Shown in pieces: positions 15,150 to 21,429 of a stretch of DNA of 21,429 nt. Each line of letters begins with the position of its first letter. The stretch's first letter is position 1. The stretch lies in NCBI GenBank assembly GCA_029248335.1, contig JAQWJM010000181.1, forward strand, positions 1-21,429, given 5' to 3'. The notes beneath the pieces were generated by a model, which saw only the letters and a program-made list of their open reading frames with translations, did no database searches and had not been told where the DNA came from. This stretch comes from UBA12014 sp029248335. Lineage in GTDB: Bacteria; Planctomycetota; Phycisphaerae; Phycisphaerales; SM1A02. The position numbers were made by a program, and so were the translations under genes.

Positions 15150-17129
15150 ATGCCGCTTCTCACCCTCGCCGACATCCGCCACGAATTCTCGACCCGCGTC
15201 GTTCTCGACGGGGCGACGCTTTCGGTGGAGCCCGGCGAGAAGATCGGGCTGGTCGGCCGGAACGGGGCGGGCAAGAGCACCCTGCTCAAGGTCATCACCG
15301 GCGAACTGACCCCGGACCACGGCGCAATGCAGCTCGCCCGCGGCGTGCGGGTCGGCCACCTCTCCCAGCATCCCGAGTTCGTGCCCGGCGACACCCTCCG
15401 TCAGGCGGCGGGGCGTGCCTTCGAACGAATCGAAGTCGCGCAGAAGGAACTCGAAACGGTCTACGAGGCGATGGCGACCGCGGAGAGCGACGAACTCGAA
15501 CGACTCATGACGCGGCAGTCGGAACTGGACACCCAGCTCGAGGCGCTCGGCGGATATGCCGTCGATCATCGGGTCGACGCCACCCTGCATGGACTGGGAT
15601 TGACCGATGACCGGTTCGACCAGCCGGTCGACACGCTGTCCGGCGGACAGAAGGCCCGCCTCGGACTCGCCCGCCTGCTTCTCGAGTCGCCCGACCTGCT
15701 GCTGCTCGACGAACCGACGAACCACCTCGACATCAACGGCCGACAGTGGCTCGAGAACTTCCTCGCCGAGGAGTTCAACGGCGCGGTGATCCTGGTGAGC
15801 CATGATCGCTGGCTGCTGGATCGCGTGGTCAATCGGATCGTCGAGGTCGAAATCGGCCAGGTCCGCGAGTACCCCGGCAACTACCACGCCTTCATCGATC
15901 AGCGACGGGAGCGAAAGCTCGTCGAAGGCCGGATCCACGCGAAGCAGCTCGACAAGATCCGCGCCGAGGAGGCGTACATCCGCAAGTACAAGGGCGGACA
16001 GCGGGCCAAGCAGGCCCGGGGCCGAGAAGCCCGTCTCGACCGCTTCAAGGAGGAGGAACTCTCCGAGAAGCCGATCGAACTCGACGTGATGTCGCTGAAC
16101 CTGCCCAAGCCGCCGCGGGCCGGCGACGTCCTGATCGCGGTCGAGCATCTCGCCAAGGCCTACGACGACCACCAACTCTTCGACGACCTCTCGCTCAGCC
16201 TCCGGCCGGGCGATCGAATCGGCGTCATCGGCCCGAATGGCGCCGGGAAGACGACCCTCATCCGCAGCATGCTCGGCGACATCGAGTCCGATGCCGGCTC
16301 GATCCGCCGGAGTCCCCGGCTCTCGGTCGGCTGGTTCCGGCAGAACCAGGACCACATCGATCCGGATCGGGAGGTCTGGCAGTACCTCCAGAAGACCATG
16401 GGAGATGCCGATCCCGCAGGGCAGGTTCGCGAGCAGGAGGCCCGGAACCTCGCCGGCGCGTTCCTCTTCTCCGGTCGAGAGATGGAGAAGCAGGTCAAGT
16501 TCCTTTCCGGCGGGGAACGAGCCCGGATGGTGCTCGCCGGCCTCGTCGCCTGCCCGCTCAATCTGCTGGTGCTCGACGAACCGAGCAACCACCTCGACAT
16601 TCCGAGCGCCGAACGACTCGAACAGGCGCTGCTCGACTACGGCGACGCGAAGAAGGGCCGCGGCGGCGCGATCTTCCTCATCAGTCATGATCGTGCGCTC
16701 ATCGAGGCCACCTGCACCGTGCTGCTCGTGTTCGACGGCGAGGGCTCGGTCCGGATCTTCAACGGCCGCTATTCGCAGTGGCTCGAAATCGAGGATCGAC
16801 GCCGGGCGGAAGCGGAAGAGGCGAAACTCGCCGCCTCCGCGACGAAGGCGGCGAAGAACCGGAACGCCTCCGGAGGAAAGCCCTCCGCGACGAAACGCGA
16901 CAAGCCGCGGAAGAACGCCGCCTCGAAGCTCGCGAAACTCTCGACCAAGGACCTCGAGTCCAGGATCGAGCGTTGCGAGTCCCGGATTCGCGAGATCGAC
17001 GAGTCGATGATGGACCCCGACGTGTACACCGACGGGAAGAAGAGCAAGCGACTCCAGACCGAACGCGCCGAAGTCGCCGCCAAGCTCGAACCCCTCGAGT
17101 TCGAATGGTCCTCCCGCGCCGACGACTGA
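15150..17129 (+). CDS. ABC-F family ATPase (Uup/ribosomal-protection type, duplicated ATPase)
   Basis: ABC-F proteins are soluble tandem ATPases that act on the ribosome or in rRNA/ribosome quality control rather than in transport. The 659-residue product has two complete ATPase cores. The first has Walker A GRNGAGKST (36-44), signature LSGGQ (163-167) and Walker B LLLLDEPTNHLD (Asp187/Glu188). The second has GPNGAGKTT (361-369), LSGGE (452-456) and LVLDEPSNHLD (Asp476/Glu477). No membrane helices are present. The basic interdomain linker (about 250-310) is rich in Lys/Arg. A Lys/Ala-rich hinge (about 555-605) leads to a C-terminal coiled coil (STKDLESRIERCESRIREI), which is Uup-like. The start is set by homology at ATG 15150; no clear Shine-Dalgarno is seen, and an in-frame ATG lies at 15108. 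Confidence 0.93.
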   Translation: MPLLTLADIRHEFSTRVVLDGATLSVEPGEKIGLVGRNGAGKSTLLKVITGELTPDHGAMQLARGVRVGHLSQHPEFVPGDTLRQAAGRAFERIEVAQKELETVYEAMATAESDELERLMTRQSELDTQLEALGGYAVDHRVDATLHGLGLTDDRFDQPVDTLSGGQKARLGLARLLLESPDLLLLDEPTNHLDINGRQWLENFLAEEFNGAVILVSHDRWLLDRVVNRIVEVEIGQVREYPGNYHAFIDQRRERKLVEGRIHAKQLDKIRAEEAYIRKYKGGQRAKQARGREARLDRFKEEELSEKPIELDVMSLNLPKPPRAGDVLIAVEHLAKAYDDHQLFDDLSLSLRPGDRIGVIGPNGAGKTTLIRSMLGDIESDAGSIRRSPRLSVGWFRQNQDHIDPDREVWQYLQKTMGDADPAGQVREQEARNLAGAFLFSGREMEKQVKFLSGGERARMVLAGLVACPLNLLVLDEPSNHLDIPSAERLEQALLDYGDAKKGRGGAIFLISHDRALIEATCTVLLVFDGEGSVRIFNGRYSQWLEIEDRRRAEAEEAKLAASATKAAKNRNASGGKPSATKRDKPRKNAASKLAKLSTKDLESRIERCESRIREIDESMMDPDVYTDGKKSKRLQTERAEVAAKLEPLEFEWSSRADD

Positions 17130-17198
17130 TTTCCTTCGCCGGCCGGACGTTCCCGACGGCCTCCCGGCTCGACGGCGAGTCTCGCTTCCCGAAACGAA

Positions 17199-17228
17199 CA
17201 CGTGCCCGACGGAATCGACGGGCACGTG
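17199..17228. terminator. Strong hairpin between convergent ABC-F and anti-sigma genes
   Basis: CACGTGCCCG (17199-17208) and CGGGCACGTG (17219-17228) form a perfect ten-pair stem with a ten-base loop. It lies 70 bases after the ABC-F stop and 43 bases after the anti-sigma stop. On the minus strand the stem is followed by TTCGTTTCGG, a T-rich tail, so it best fits an intrinsic terminator for the anti-sigma gene and may stop both transcripts. Confidence 0.7.
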
Positions 17229-17270
17229 GCGAAAGTTGAATTGAAATCGGCCGACGACCGGCGACACCGG

Positions 17271-18164
17271 TCAGGCGAAACTGTTCTTCAGGAGCACCTT
17301 GTCGGTGCCCGCCTCGCGGATCTCGAAGGCGAGCCCCTGGAGCGACCTTCCCCGGAGGTCGATCGGCGAAGCGGAAAACCGGCCCACCTCGCCCTCATAG
17401 AGCACCACCGGGACTTCGGTCGAGCCCGGTTCGAACGCCACGAGTCGGACCATCGTCGAGTCGGGCATGTCGAACAACATCATCATGCCGTGCCCGGGAG
17501 CCTCGCCGGCCTCCTCGATCACGAGAATGCCCGCGCCGGTGGAGCCGGCCATGGCGACCGATCGAGCCGTCGTCGAGTCGAAGAGAAGACGAGCGTCGTT
17601 CTCGGGGAAACCGATCCCGTCGAGCTGACCCTGGAGTTCCTTCAGCGAGATGTTGTTGTCCGCGAGGTCGAGCAGCCGGCTGCTGAGATTGGTGGTCTGC
17701 TGCTGGATCACGACCAGGGCGATGAGGCTCGAGCCGAGCACGAACGTCGCCGCCCGCCAGATCATCGAGCTCCGCCGCATTCGCCGGACATCGGCCATGG
17801 CGTCGAGATCCCGATCCATCATCACGGACGAACCCGTCGTGGTCCGGGCATCACTGCCGATCGCTCGAACCCGCTCACCGATCGAGGCGATCGGCCCGCA
17901 CGCGGAGGCATCCTGATCGATCTCGGAAGCGAGTCGCGCCAGCACCTTGTACCGCAGGGCGCGATCAGGTTCCTCGTCACCCGCCGCAGCGATCTCCACC
18001 GCCACCGCGGACTGCAGATCGAGAAGCTCGGCCTGCTGGTCGGGCGAAAGCCCGGCGAAGGCTCGCTCGAACTTGGCCTCGTCGACTTCTTCGAGAAGTC
18101 CGAGGGTTTCGAGGATCGCGAGATCGCGTAGTTCGTCCACCGAAATTGGCTCCGTGAGCAACAT
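17271..18164 (-). CDS. Membrane-anchored anti-sigma factor (RskA-like)
   Basis: This 297-residue protein has the layout of single-pass anti-sigma factors. Its cytoplasmic N terminus (ELRDLAILETLGLLEEVDEA, then FAGLSPDQQAELLDLQ) resembles the start of RskA-type proteins. A single membrane helix lies at about 135-154 (IWRAATFVLGSSLIALVVI). A short coiled-coil-like segment follows (about 155-183), and then an external domain with the RskA-like pattern (ARSVAMAGSTGAGILVIEEA, VRLVAFEPGS, LAFEIREAG). The Zn-binding HxxxCxxC motif is absent, as in many RskA proteins. The ATG at 18164 has only a weak GGAAA upstream. It lies downstream of an ECF sigma gene on the same strand, its probable partner, but across 453 bases. 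A terminator-like hairpin follows it. Confidence 0.78.
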   Translation of the reverse strand: MLLTEPISVDELRDLAILETLGLLEEVDEAKFERAFAGLSPDQQAELLDLQSAVAVEIAAAGDEEPDRALRYKVLARLASEIDQDASACGPIASIGERVRAIGSDARTTTGSSVMMDRDLDAMADVRRMRRSSMIWRAATFVLGSSLIALVVIQQQTTNLSSRLLDLADNNISLKELQGQLDGIGFPENDARLLFDSTTARSVAMAGSTGAGILVIEEAGEAPGHGMMMLFDMPDSTMVRLVAFEPGSTEVPVVLYEGEVGRFSASPIDLRGRSLQGLAFEIREAGTDKVLLKNSFA

Positions 18165-18183
18165 CTTGTTTCCAAAACTCCAT

Positions 18184-18205
18184 GCGTTTTCGACGCGTTT
18201 TCGAC
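18184..18205. repeat. Two tandem copies of an 11-base unit
   Basis: The unit GCGTTTTCGAC occurs twice head to tail at 18184-18194 and 18195-18205, 20 bases upstream of the anti-sigma start codon. An 11-base period matches one helical turn, which would suit a protein-binding site, but it may be chance duplication. Confidence 0.8.
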
Positions 18206-18216
18206 GAACTTCCGGC

Positions 18217-18238
18217 CGACGATCTCAATGCATCGTCG
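18217..18238 (-). other. Hairpin in the anti-sigma leader
   Basis: CGACGAT (18217-18223) pairs with ATCGTCG (18232-18238) around an eight-base loop. It lies about 53 bases upstream of the anti-sigma ATG. The repeat is directly visible; a regulatory role is inferred. Confidence 0.4.
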
Positions 18239-18268
18239 TACGAAGTCGCCTTGAAAGACTCTAACAAC

Positions 18269-18286
18269 TGCGAGCGGAACCTCGCA
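18269..18286 (-). other. Second hairpin upstream of the anti-sigma gene
   Basis: TGCGAG (18269-18274) pairs with CTCGCA (18281-18286) with a six-base loop. Together with the hairpin at 18217-18238 it would make a two-stem leader if transcription starts further upstream. Confidence 0.35.
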
Positions 18287-18333
18287 CGAAAACATCATCC
18301 GGAAAACCCCTCGACGCCATTCGGTCCGGCATT

Positions 18334-18352
18334 CGCCGACATCCGCCGACAT
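18334..18352. repeat. Short direct repeat with a 10-base period
   Basis: CGCCGACAT occurs at 18334-18342 and again at 18344-18352, separated by one base. It lies in the middle of the gap between sigma and anti-sigma genes. No function is known. Confidence 0.6.
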
Positions 18353-18572
18353 GCCCGATGACGCCATCTCGCACCCGTTCTCAGATGCTTCAAGAGTGGT
18401 GTCGTTCCACTGTTTTCGAAGATCAGAAGGGACTCGAACCACACCCACTCGAACTCGCTGGAAGGCCACCCGGACCTGACAGGCGTTCGTTTGGCATCGC
18501 CAGCCGCGAAGCCGCCGATTCCACCGACATCACCATCCGCATCCACCCACGCAACGGCTGCAACATTCGAAG

Positions 18573-18595
18573 AAAAAAATACGCTCCACGTTTTT
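18573..18595 (-). terminator. A/T-flanked weak hairpin after the sigma gene
   Basis: On the minus strand AAAAACG, a five-base loop and CGTATTTTTTT follow the sigma stop by 22 bases. The stem is short and A/T-rich with one mismatch, but a run of seven T is rare in this G+C-rich sequence. It could be a weak terminator that uncouples anti-sigma from sigma expression. Confidence 0.35.
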
Positions 18596-18617
18596 CGGAC
18601 CTGCGTCATCACCGGTG

Positions 18618-19193
18618 TCAGCCATCCGCCGTCCGCTGCTCGTCCGTGAGACGATCTCGGAGCCTCGCCAGCCCCCGACTCAAGGCCGATTTGACCGTTC
18701 CCAACGGTGATTCCAACTGCTCCGCCACTTCTCGCAGCGTAAAGCCCTGCAGATAAGCTCGTGTGATCACCTCCTGCTGGAGGGCCGGCAGTTCCGCGAT
18801 CCGGGAGAGAAGCCGCTGACGGTGCTCATCCCGCTCGATCGAGCCCTCCTGCTTCGAAGGGGGCACGCTCCGGCCTTCAGGGTCCCCCTCGAGGCTCAGA
18901 TTGGTCGGTCTCACCTGCTTCCGACGCAATCGATCGATGAGGTGGCGGCGGGTGATGAGCATCACCCAGGTCACGAGCTTCGCCCGGGCGGGGTCGTATC
19001 GCTCGGCGGTCTTCCAAAGCCGGACGAAGACCTCCTGAACGGCATCCTCGGCTTCAGCTGAGGTCGAAAGCACCTGGCGGGAGGATTTGAAGACCAATCC
19101 ACCGAACCGGTCGTAGAGCCGGTTGGCGGCCACCTCATCGCCCTCGGCGACCGCCTGCATCAGCACCCAGTCTTCATGATTCGGGGAATTCAT
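18618..19193 (-). CDS. ECF-type RNA polymerase sigma factor
   Basis: This 191-residue protein contains sigma-70 region 2 (residues about 25-92: LYDRFGGLVFKSSRQVLS, then AEDAVQEVFVRLWK and LITRRHLIDRLRR) and region 4 (about 126-182: LPALQQEVITRAYLQGFT, then LREVAEQL and GTVKSALSRGLARLRDRL, the helix-turn-helix that reads the -35 element). Regions 1 and 3 are absent, as in ECF sigmas. The sequence is closest in style to SigK/RpoE-like groups that pair with RskA-type anti-sigma factors. I start at the ATG at 19193, since the upstream extension to 19253 is not conserved; the Shine-Dalgarno is weak. The gene is divergent from a pseudopilin gene and followed, across a gap, by a membrane anti-sigma factor. 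Its signal and target genes are unknown. Confidence 0.92.
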   Translation of the reverse strand: MNSPNHEDWVLMQAVAEGDEVAANRLYDRFGGLVFKSSRQVLSTSAEAEDAVQEVFVRLWKTAERYDPARAKLVTWVMLITRRHLIDRLRRKQVRPTNLSLEGDPEGRSVPPSKQEGSIERDEHRQRLLSRIAELPALQQEVITRAYLQGFTLREVAEQLESPLGTVKSALSRGLARLRDRLTDEQRTADG

Positions 19194-19403
19194 GCGTCCG
19201 GCTCGCGGAGCGACACACAGCTCTGGAATTCGGAAAGAGACACCACCAACCAAGGTTATCCGCGTGGAGGAGGGATCTGGATCCCCGAAAAGACTGGAAT
19301 TCGTTCCAATCCCTCGCTCATGGCGTTATCCTTTCCACGGACGGATAGCCGACTTTTTCCGACAACCGTCTCTGATCAGCCCATGATATCGGCAGGAGGT
19401 CGC
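19194..19403. promoter_or_regulatory. Divergent promoter region between sigma factor and pseudopilin genes
   Basis: The 210 bases contain two dyads: GGGATC-TG-GATCCC (19272-19285) and TGGAA-TTCG-TTCCA (19295-19308). They lie mid-way between the two starts, where operators would be expected. The right end carries AGGAGGT (19397-19403), next to the TTG chosen for the pseudopilin. An ECF-type GGAAC occurs within the second dyad on the minus strand, but no matching -10 was found. Confidence 0.45.
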
Positions 19404-20204
19404 TTGACTGACCGTCGCCCAGATCTGAGATCCTACGCCCTCGGGGACCGCTCCCGACGAGGCTGTCACTCACGTCCCGGCTTCAGTGTCATCGAGCTCG
19501 TCGTGGTGCTCGCCGTGATCGTGGTCCTGACCTCGCTCCTGCTCCCCGGCCTCGAAGTCGCGAGAAAGGGCGCTCGACGACTGGTCTGCGCTTCGAACCA
19601 GAGACAGATCGGCGTGTCCTTCCTGATCTTCGGCAGAGACAACAACGATCGTCTCCCCGAATCCCGCTTCCAGACCGTCAACCGGCCCGCCAACATGATG
19701 GCCCTGAACACCGGTGACCTCGACGACGAGGTGGGTGTGGCGGGATTCGATGGAATCGGGATGCTCTGGAAGGAGCGATACATCGATTCGCCCGCGTCGT
19801 GCTTCTGCCCGGCCCACCGAGGCGAACACACGTTCGAACGCGCGAAAGCCCTCGTCGGCGAGACCCAGGGAACCGGACCGGAAGTCGCATTCTGCAACTA
19901 CCACTACACCGGGCATCTGAAGCGGTCGCGTGGTGACGAGTTCGTTGGCCCGAGCCGCAGACGAATGTCGGATCCGAACGTGATCCTGCTCACTGACGGA
20001 TTGCGGAGCCGTTCCGACTTCAACCACGAGTCAGGATTCAACGTGCTTCGCGGTGACGGATCCACCTTCTACCAGGCGGACACCGGCTCCAAGTTCCTGA
20101 ATTCGATCCCGACGGATGTGAACTTCGACGGCGAAATGGCCTCCGAGGATTCCTCCGGCCTGTGGATCCTCGAGATCTGGAACGAACTTCAGATCGACGG
20201 CTGA
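19404..20204 (+). CDS. Type IV pseudopilin-like protein with H-X9-DG motif and C-terminal EF-hand-like loop
   Basis: The protein carries a prepilin peptidase site, RPG^FSVIELVVV, with Glu at position +5, followed by a hydrophobic helix (VVLAVIVVLTSLLLPGLEVA) and the usual ASNQRQIG. It should be cleaved and exported by a type II secretion or type IV pilus-like machine. The planctomycete H-X9-DG motif is exact: His208 and Asp218-Gly219 (HESGFNVLRGDG). Near the C terminus residues 238-249 read DVNFDGEMASED, a canonical Ca2+ loop with D1, N3, D5, G6 and D12. The start is uncertain: TTG at 19404 sits four bases after AGGAGG and gives a 26-residue leader, while ATGs at 19383 and 19320 lack a ribosome-binding site. 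Two Cys (CFCPAHRGEH) may be structural. It is divergent from the sigma gene, and the link between them is inferred. Confidence 0.85.
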   Translation: MTDRRPDLRSYALGDRSRRGCHSRPGFSVIELVVVLAVIVVLTSLLLPGLEVARKGARRLVCASNQRQIGVSFLIFGRDNNDRLPESRFQTVNRPANMMALNTGDLDDEVGVAGFDGIGMLWKERYIDSPASCFCPAHRGEHTFERAKALVGETQGTGPEVAFCNYHYTGHLKRSRGDEFVGPSRRRMSDPNVILLTDGLRSRSDFNHESGFNVLRGDGSTFYQADTGSKFLNSIPTDVNFDGEMASEDSSGLWILEIWNELQIDG

Positions 20205-20225
20205 TCCCGAGTCGCTCCCCGTCGA

Positions 20226-20240
20226 TCCGGAACGTCCGGA
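20226..20240. terminator. Small hairpin between convergent pseudopilin and EEP-fold genes
   Basis: TCCGGA (20226-20231) and TCCGGA (20235-20240), a self-complementary hexamer repeated with a three-base spacer, can fold into a six-pair hairpin. It lies in the 41-base gap between two convergent stops, the expected place for a terminator. No T tract is present. Confidence 0.35.
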
Positions 20241-20245
20241 CCACT

Positions 20246-21379
20246 TCAATCCGAATATTCCATGACCAGGCCACGGTGACCACCCGCTCCGGGGTCGAAC
20301 GTTCGAATCGTCGTCGGCGTGAATCGATCAGGCGTCAGCGCGAAGTCGATTCGAAGCCACGGAGTCTCACGCGGCCAGGTCGCCCCCCAGCCCCGCCCAG
20401 CCCGCCGAAACACATCCTCGAAGCCAGGCGCGAGCATCCGGACCGCGGGTGACCGAGGTGCCATGTTGAGGTCGCCGAGGATCAGTTCAGGTTCGATCGA
20501 ACCAAGACGGTCGGCGACGTTTCCCGCCATCTCCAGCCGATCGATGCCCTGCTCCGAGGGGAGATCGATGACGAGGATTCGCTTCGGGAGCGGGCTCCCG
20601 ACCGGCACGTCGAGCTCGATTTCGACCGCCCGTGGCGGTGACTTGACGGGCCCGATGTCGAGATCTCGCAACGCGTCGACCCCCCGCATCGATCGAATTC
20701 CAAAGCGGGAAGCGACGAGCACCGAGCCCACCCAGCGAATCGCGAGTCGCCCTTCGCGAACATCCGCCGATCTCCGCCAGGCGCTGGGAACACGCCATCC
20801 GGGATTCACGAGCACCGTGACGTCCGCATCGAGTTCGACGAGCCGTTCAAGGACGCGATCACAGTCACGAACACCGTCCACCCGTCGCTCCCCCGGGTCG
20901 TTGGCATTGAGAAACACGAGCGTCACGGCGTCGTCCACGAACCGGTGCGGCATTCCCAGATCACGCTGCAGCATCCCGATCACCGGGCCCAGCGTGGCGA
21001 GGGTGGTGAGGGCGACGCATTTCCAGCGGCGGGGATCCCGGCCCGGAACACTGACCGCGACGGCGAGCAGCAGGCAGAATCCGACCGCCACCAGCCATGC
21101 CCAGTCCGGCACGAGTCCCAGCAGCTGAAGCCGACCACCAAGCGAGGCGACGAGCGGCGTGGCCGCCCAACCCACGGAAAGCGCGATGGCCACGACCGCG
21201 GGCCAGATCGCCAGCGGAAGCCCGGAGGTCGGTTCTCGTCGGTTCGGTGCCTTCACCGGTGCCAAATCGGCAGAACCCCCCTCCTGACACCCCCAGAAAT
21301 CGACGAGAACCGCAGGTTGATTCTGGCATCGCCCTTGCGATTCACCTGACGTACCCGGAAACGGGTGTGGCAGGCCCAC
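20246..21379 (-). CDS. Membrane protein with endonuclease/exonuclease/phosphatase-fold domain, probably catalytically degenerate
   Basis: The 377-residue frame has three membrane helices (about 55-79, 84-111, 119-138), then a domain of the endonuclease/exonuclease/phosphatase superfamily. Recognisable landmarks are VTLVFLNAN (152-160), DADVTVL (184-190), LVASRFGIRS (221-230), ELILGDLNMAP (298-308), WLRIDFAL (341-348) and GGHRGLVMEY (366-375). The usual metal-binding Glu after the DADVTVL strand is not seen, and the usual SDH is GGH, so activity is doubtful. The GTG start at 21379 has AAGGAG seven bases upstream. However, the first 40 codons have weaker G+C third-position bias than the rest, and the frame stays open to the window edge, so the start is not certain. 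Members with this membrane layout are common near surface or polysaccharide genes, but nothing here specifies a role. Confidence 0.78.
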   Translation of the reverse strand: MGLPHPFPGTSGESQGRCQNQPAVLVDFWGCQEGGSADLAPVKAPNRREPTSGLPLAIWPAVVAIALSVGWAATPLVASLGGRLQLLGLVPDWAWLVAVGFCLLLAVAVSVPGRDPRRWKCVALTTLATLGPVIGMLQRDLGMPHRFVDDAVTLVFLNANDPGERRVDGVRDCDRVLERLVELDADVTVLVNPGWRVPSAWRRSADVREGRLAIRWVGSVLVASRFGIRSMRGVDALRDLDIGPVKSPPRAVEIELDVPVGSPLPKRILVIDLPSEQGIDRLEMAGNVADRLGSIEPELILGDLNMAPRSPAVRMLAPGFEDVFRRAGRGWGATWPRETPWLRIDFALTPDRFTPTTIRTFDPGAGGHRGLVMEYSD

Positions 21380-21400
21380 GAGTCGACTCCTTCGATTCGT

Positions 21401-21421
21401 TCCGCTTCCGGGGGAAGCGGA
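21401..21421 (-). other. Strong hairpin upstream of the EEP-fold gene
   Basis: TCCGCTTCC (21401-21409) pairs perfectly with GGAAGCGGA (21413-21421) over nine pairs with a three-base loop. It lies 11 bases upstream of the AAGGAG that serves the GTG at 21379. It may be the terminator of a gene beyond the right edge or a leader structure of this one; no T tract follows it on the minus strand. Confidence 0.5.
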
Positions 21422-21429
21422 CTCCAGGG

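Larger units (their letters stand above)
18165..18617 (-). promoter_or_regulatory. 453-base gap between ECF sigma and anti-sigma genes, with repeats and hairpins
   Basis: Sigma and anti-sigma genes are normally adjacent or overlapping, but here 453 bases separate them. I see no convincing gene inside. The gap holds two tandem 11-mers (18184-18205), two hairpins (18217-18238 and 18269-18286), a 10-base-period repeat (18334-18352) and an A/T block (18573-18595). The right part may be the sigma 3' end and terminator, and the left part the anti-sigma leader or promoter. A small RNA is possible but unproven. Confidence 0.45.

Noticed and set aside
18430..18442. T-arm-like sequence GGTTCGAGTCC on the minus strand, suggesting a tRNA
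   Set aside because: The flanking bases do not form a five-pair T stem, and no acceptor, D or anticodon arms could be found at the right distances.
18295..18612. Possible 105-residue protein in the gap between sigma and anti-sigma genes (minus strand)
   Set aside because: No ribosome-binding site is evident, codon third positions lack the G+C bias of neighbouring genes, and the product has no recognisable feature. It also crosses the A/T hairpin.
21253..21315. Thioredoxin-like string VLVDFWG...LAPV at the N terminus of the EEP-fold frame
   Set aside because: The spacing matches thioredoxin strand and helix starts, but both active-site Cys are absent, nothing else of the fold is present, and a membrane helix follows within about 20 residues. 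Chance is the simplest explanation.
1..21429. CRISPR array, insertion sequence, prophage or integron
   Set aside because: No regularly spaced repeats, transposase, integrase or terminal inverted repeats were seen; the only direct repeats are two short units in the gap at 18165-18617.

Overview
The window looks like chromosomal DNA from a G+C-rich planctomycete, most likely of the Phycisphaerae type. The best taxonomic hint is a pseudopilin-like protein carrying both the prepilin cleavage motif and an exact H-X9-DG motif, a combination typical of Planctomycetota. A K+-dependent-type membrane pyrophosphatase with a large extra loop and tandem zinc-ribbon membrane proteins fit the same picture. 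The assignment is inferred from gene content only. I see no insertion sequence, prophage, CRISPR array, rRNA or tRNA gene.

Layout, left to right. Positions 1-5960 are on the minus strand. Read in the direction of transcription they are rpsU (ribosomal protein S21), hppA (membrane pyrophosphatase), rsfS (ribosome silencing factor), a secreted alpha/beta hydrolase, and trmB (tRNA m7G46 methyltransferase, cut by the left edge). A 333-base divergent region (5961-6293) separates rpsU from a plus-strand pair that overlaps or nearly touches: a YacP-like NYN ribonuclease and pdxH. pdxH converges on dnaE (7781-11704, minus). Divergent from dnaE is a small membrane protein, which converges on a two-gene minus-strand unit made of a membrane-anchored protein and a class IV aminotransferase that share an ATGA junction.

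From 13547 to 17129 the plus strand carries two tandem, translationally coupled zinc-ribbon/four-helix membrane proteins and then an ABC-F ATPase. A strong hairpin at 17199-17228 separates the ABC-F gene from a convergent anti-sigma factor. The anti-sigma gene lies downstream of its probable ECF sigma factor, across an unusual 453-base gap that holds tandem repeats and hairpins but no convincing gene. Divergent from the sigma gene is the H-X9-DG pseudopilin, which ends in an EF-hand-like loop. The last gene (minus) is a membrane-anchored protein of the endonuclease/exonuclease/phosphatase fold with apparently degraded catalytic residues.

Functionally the window is mostly housekeeping: translation (S21, RsfS, TrmB, ABC-F), replication (DnaE), cofactor synthesis (PdxH, and perhaps the aminotransferase) and ion-gradient energetics (HppA). 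The right third is a less ordinary envelope and regulatory segment. I did not find a clear new multi-gene system. The points most worth a second look are the structured gap between sigma and anti-sigma genes, the Ca2+-loop pseudopilin, the aminotransferase that lacks its PLP-binding Glu, the tandem zinc-ribbon membrane proteins, and the enlarged pyrophosphatase.
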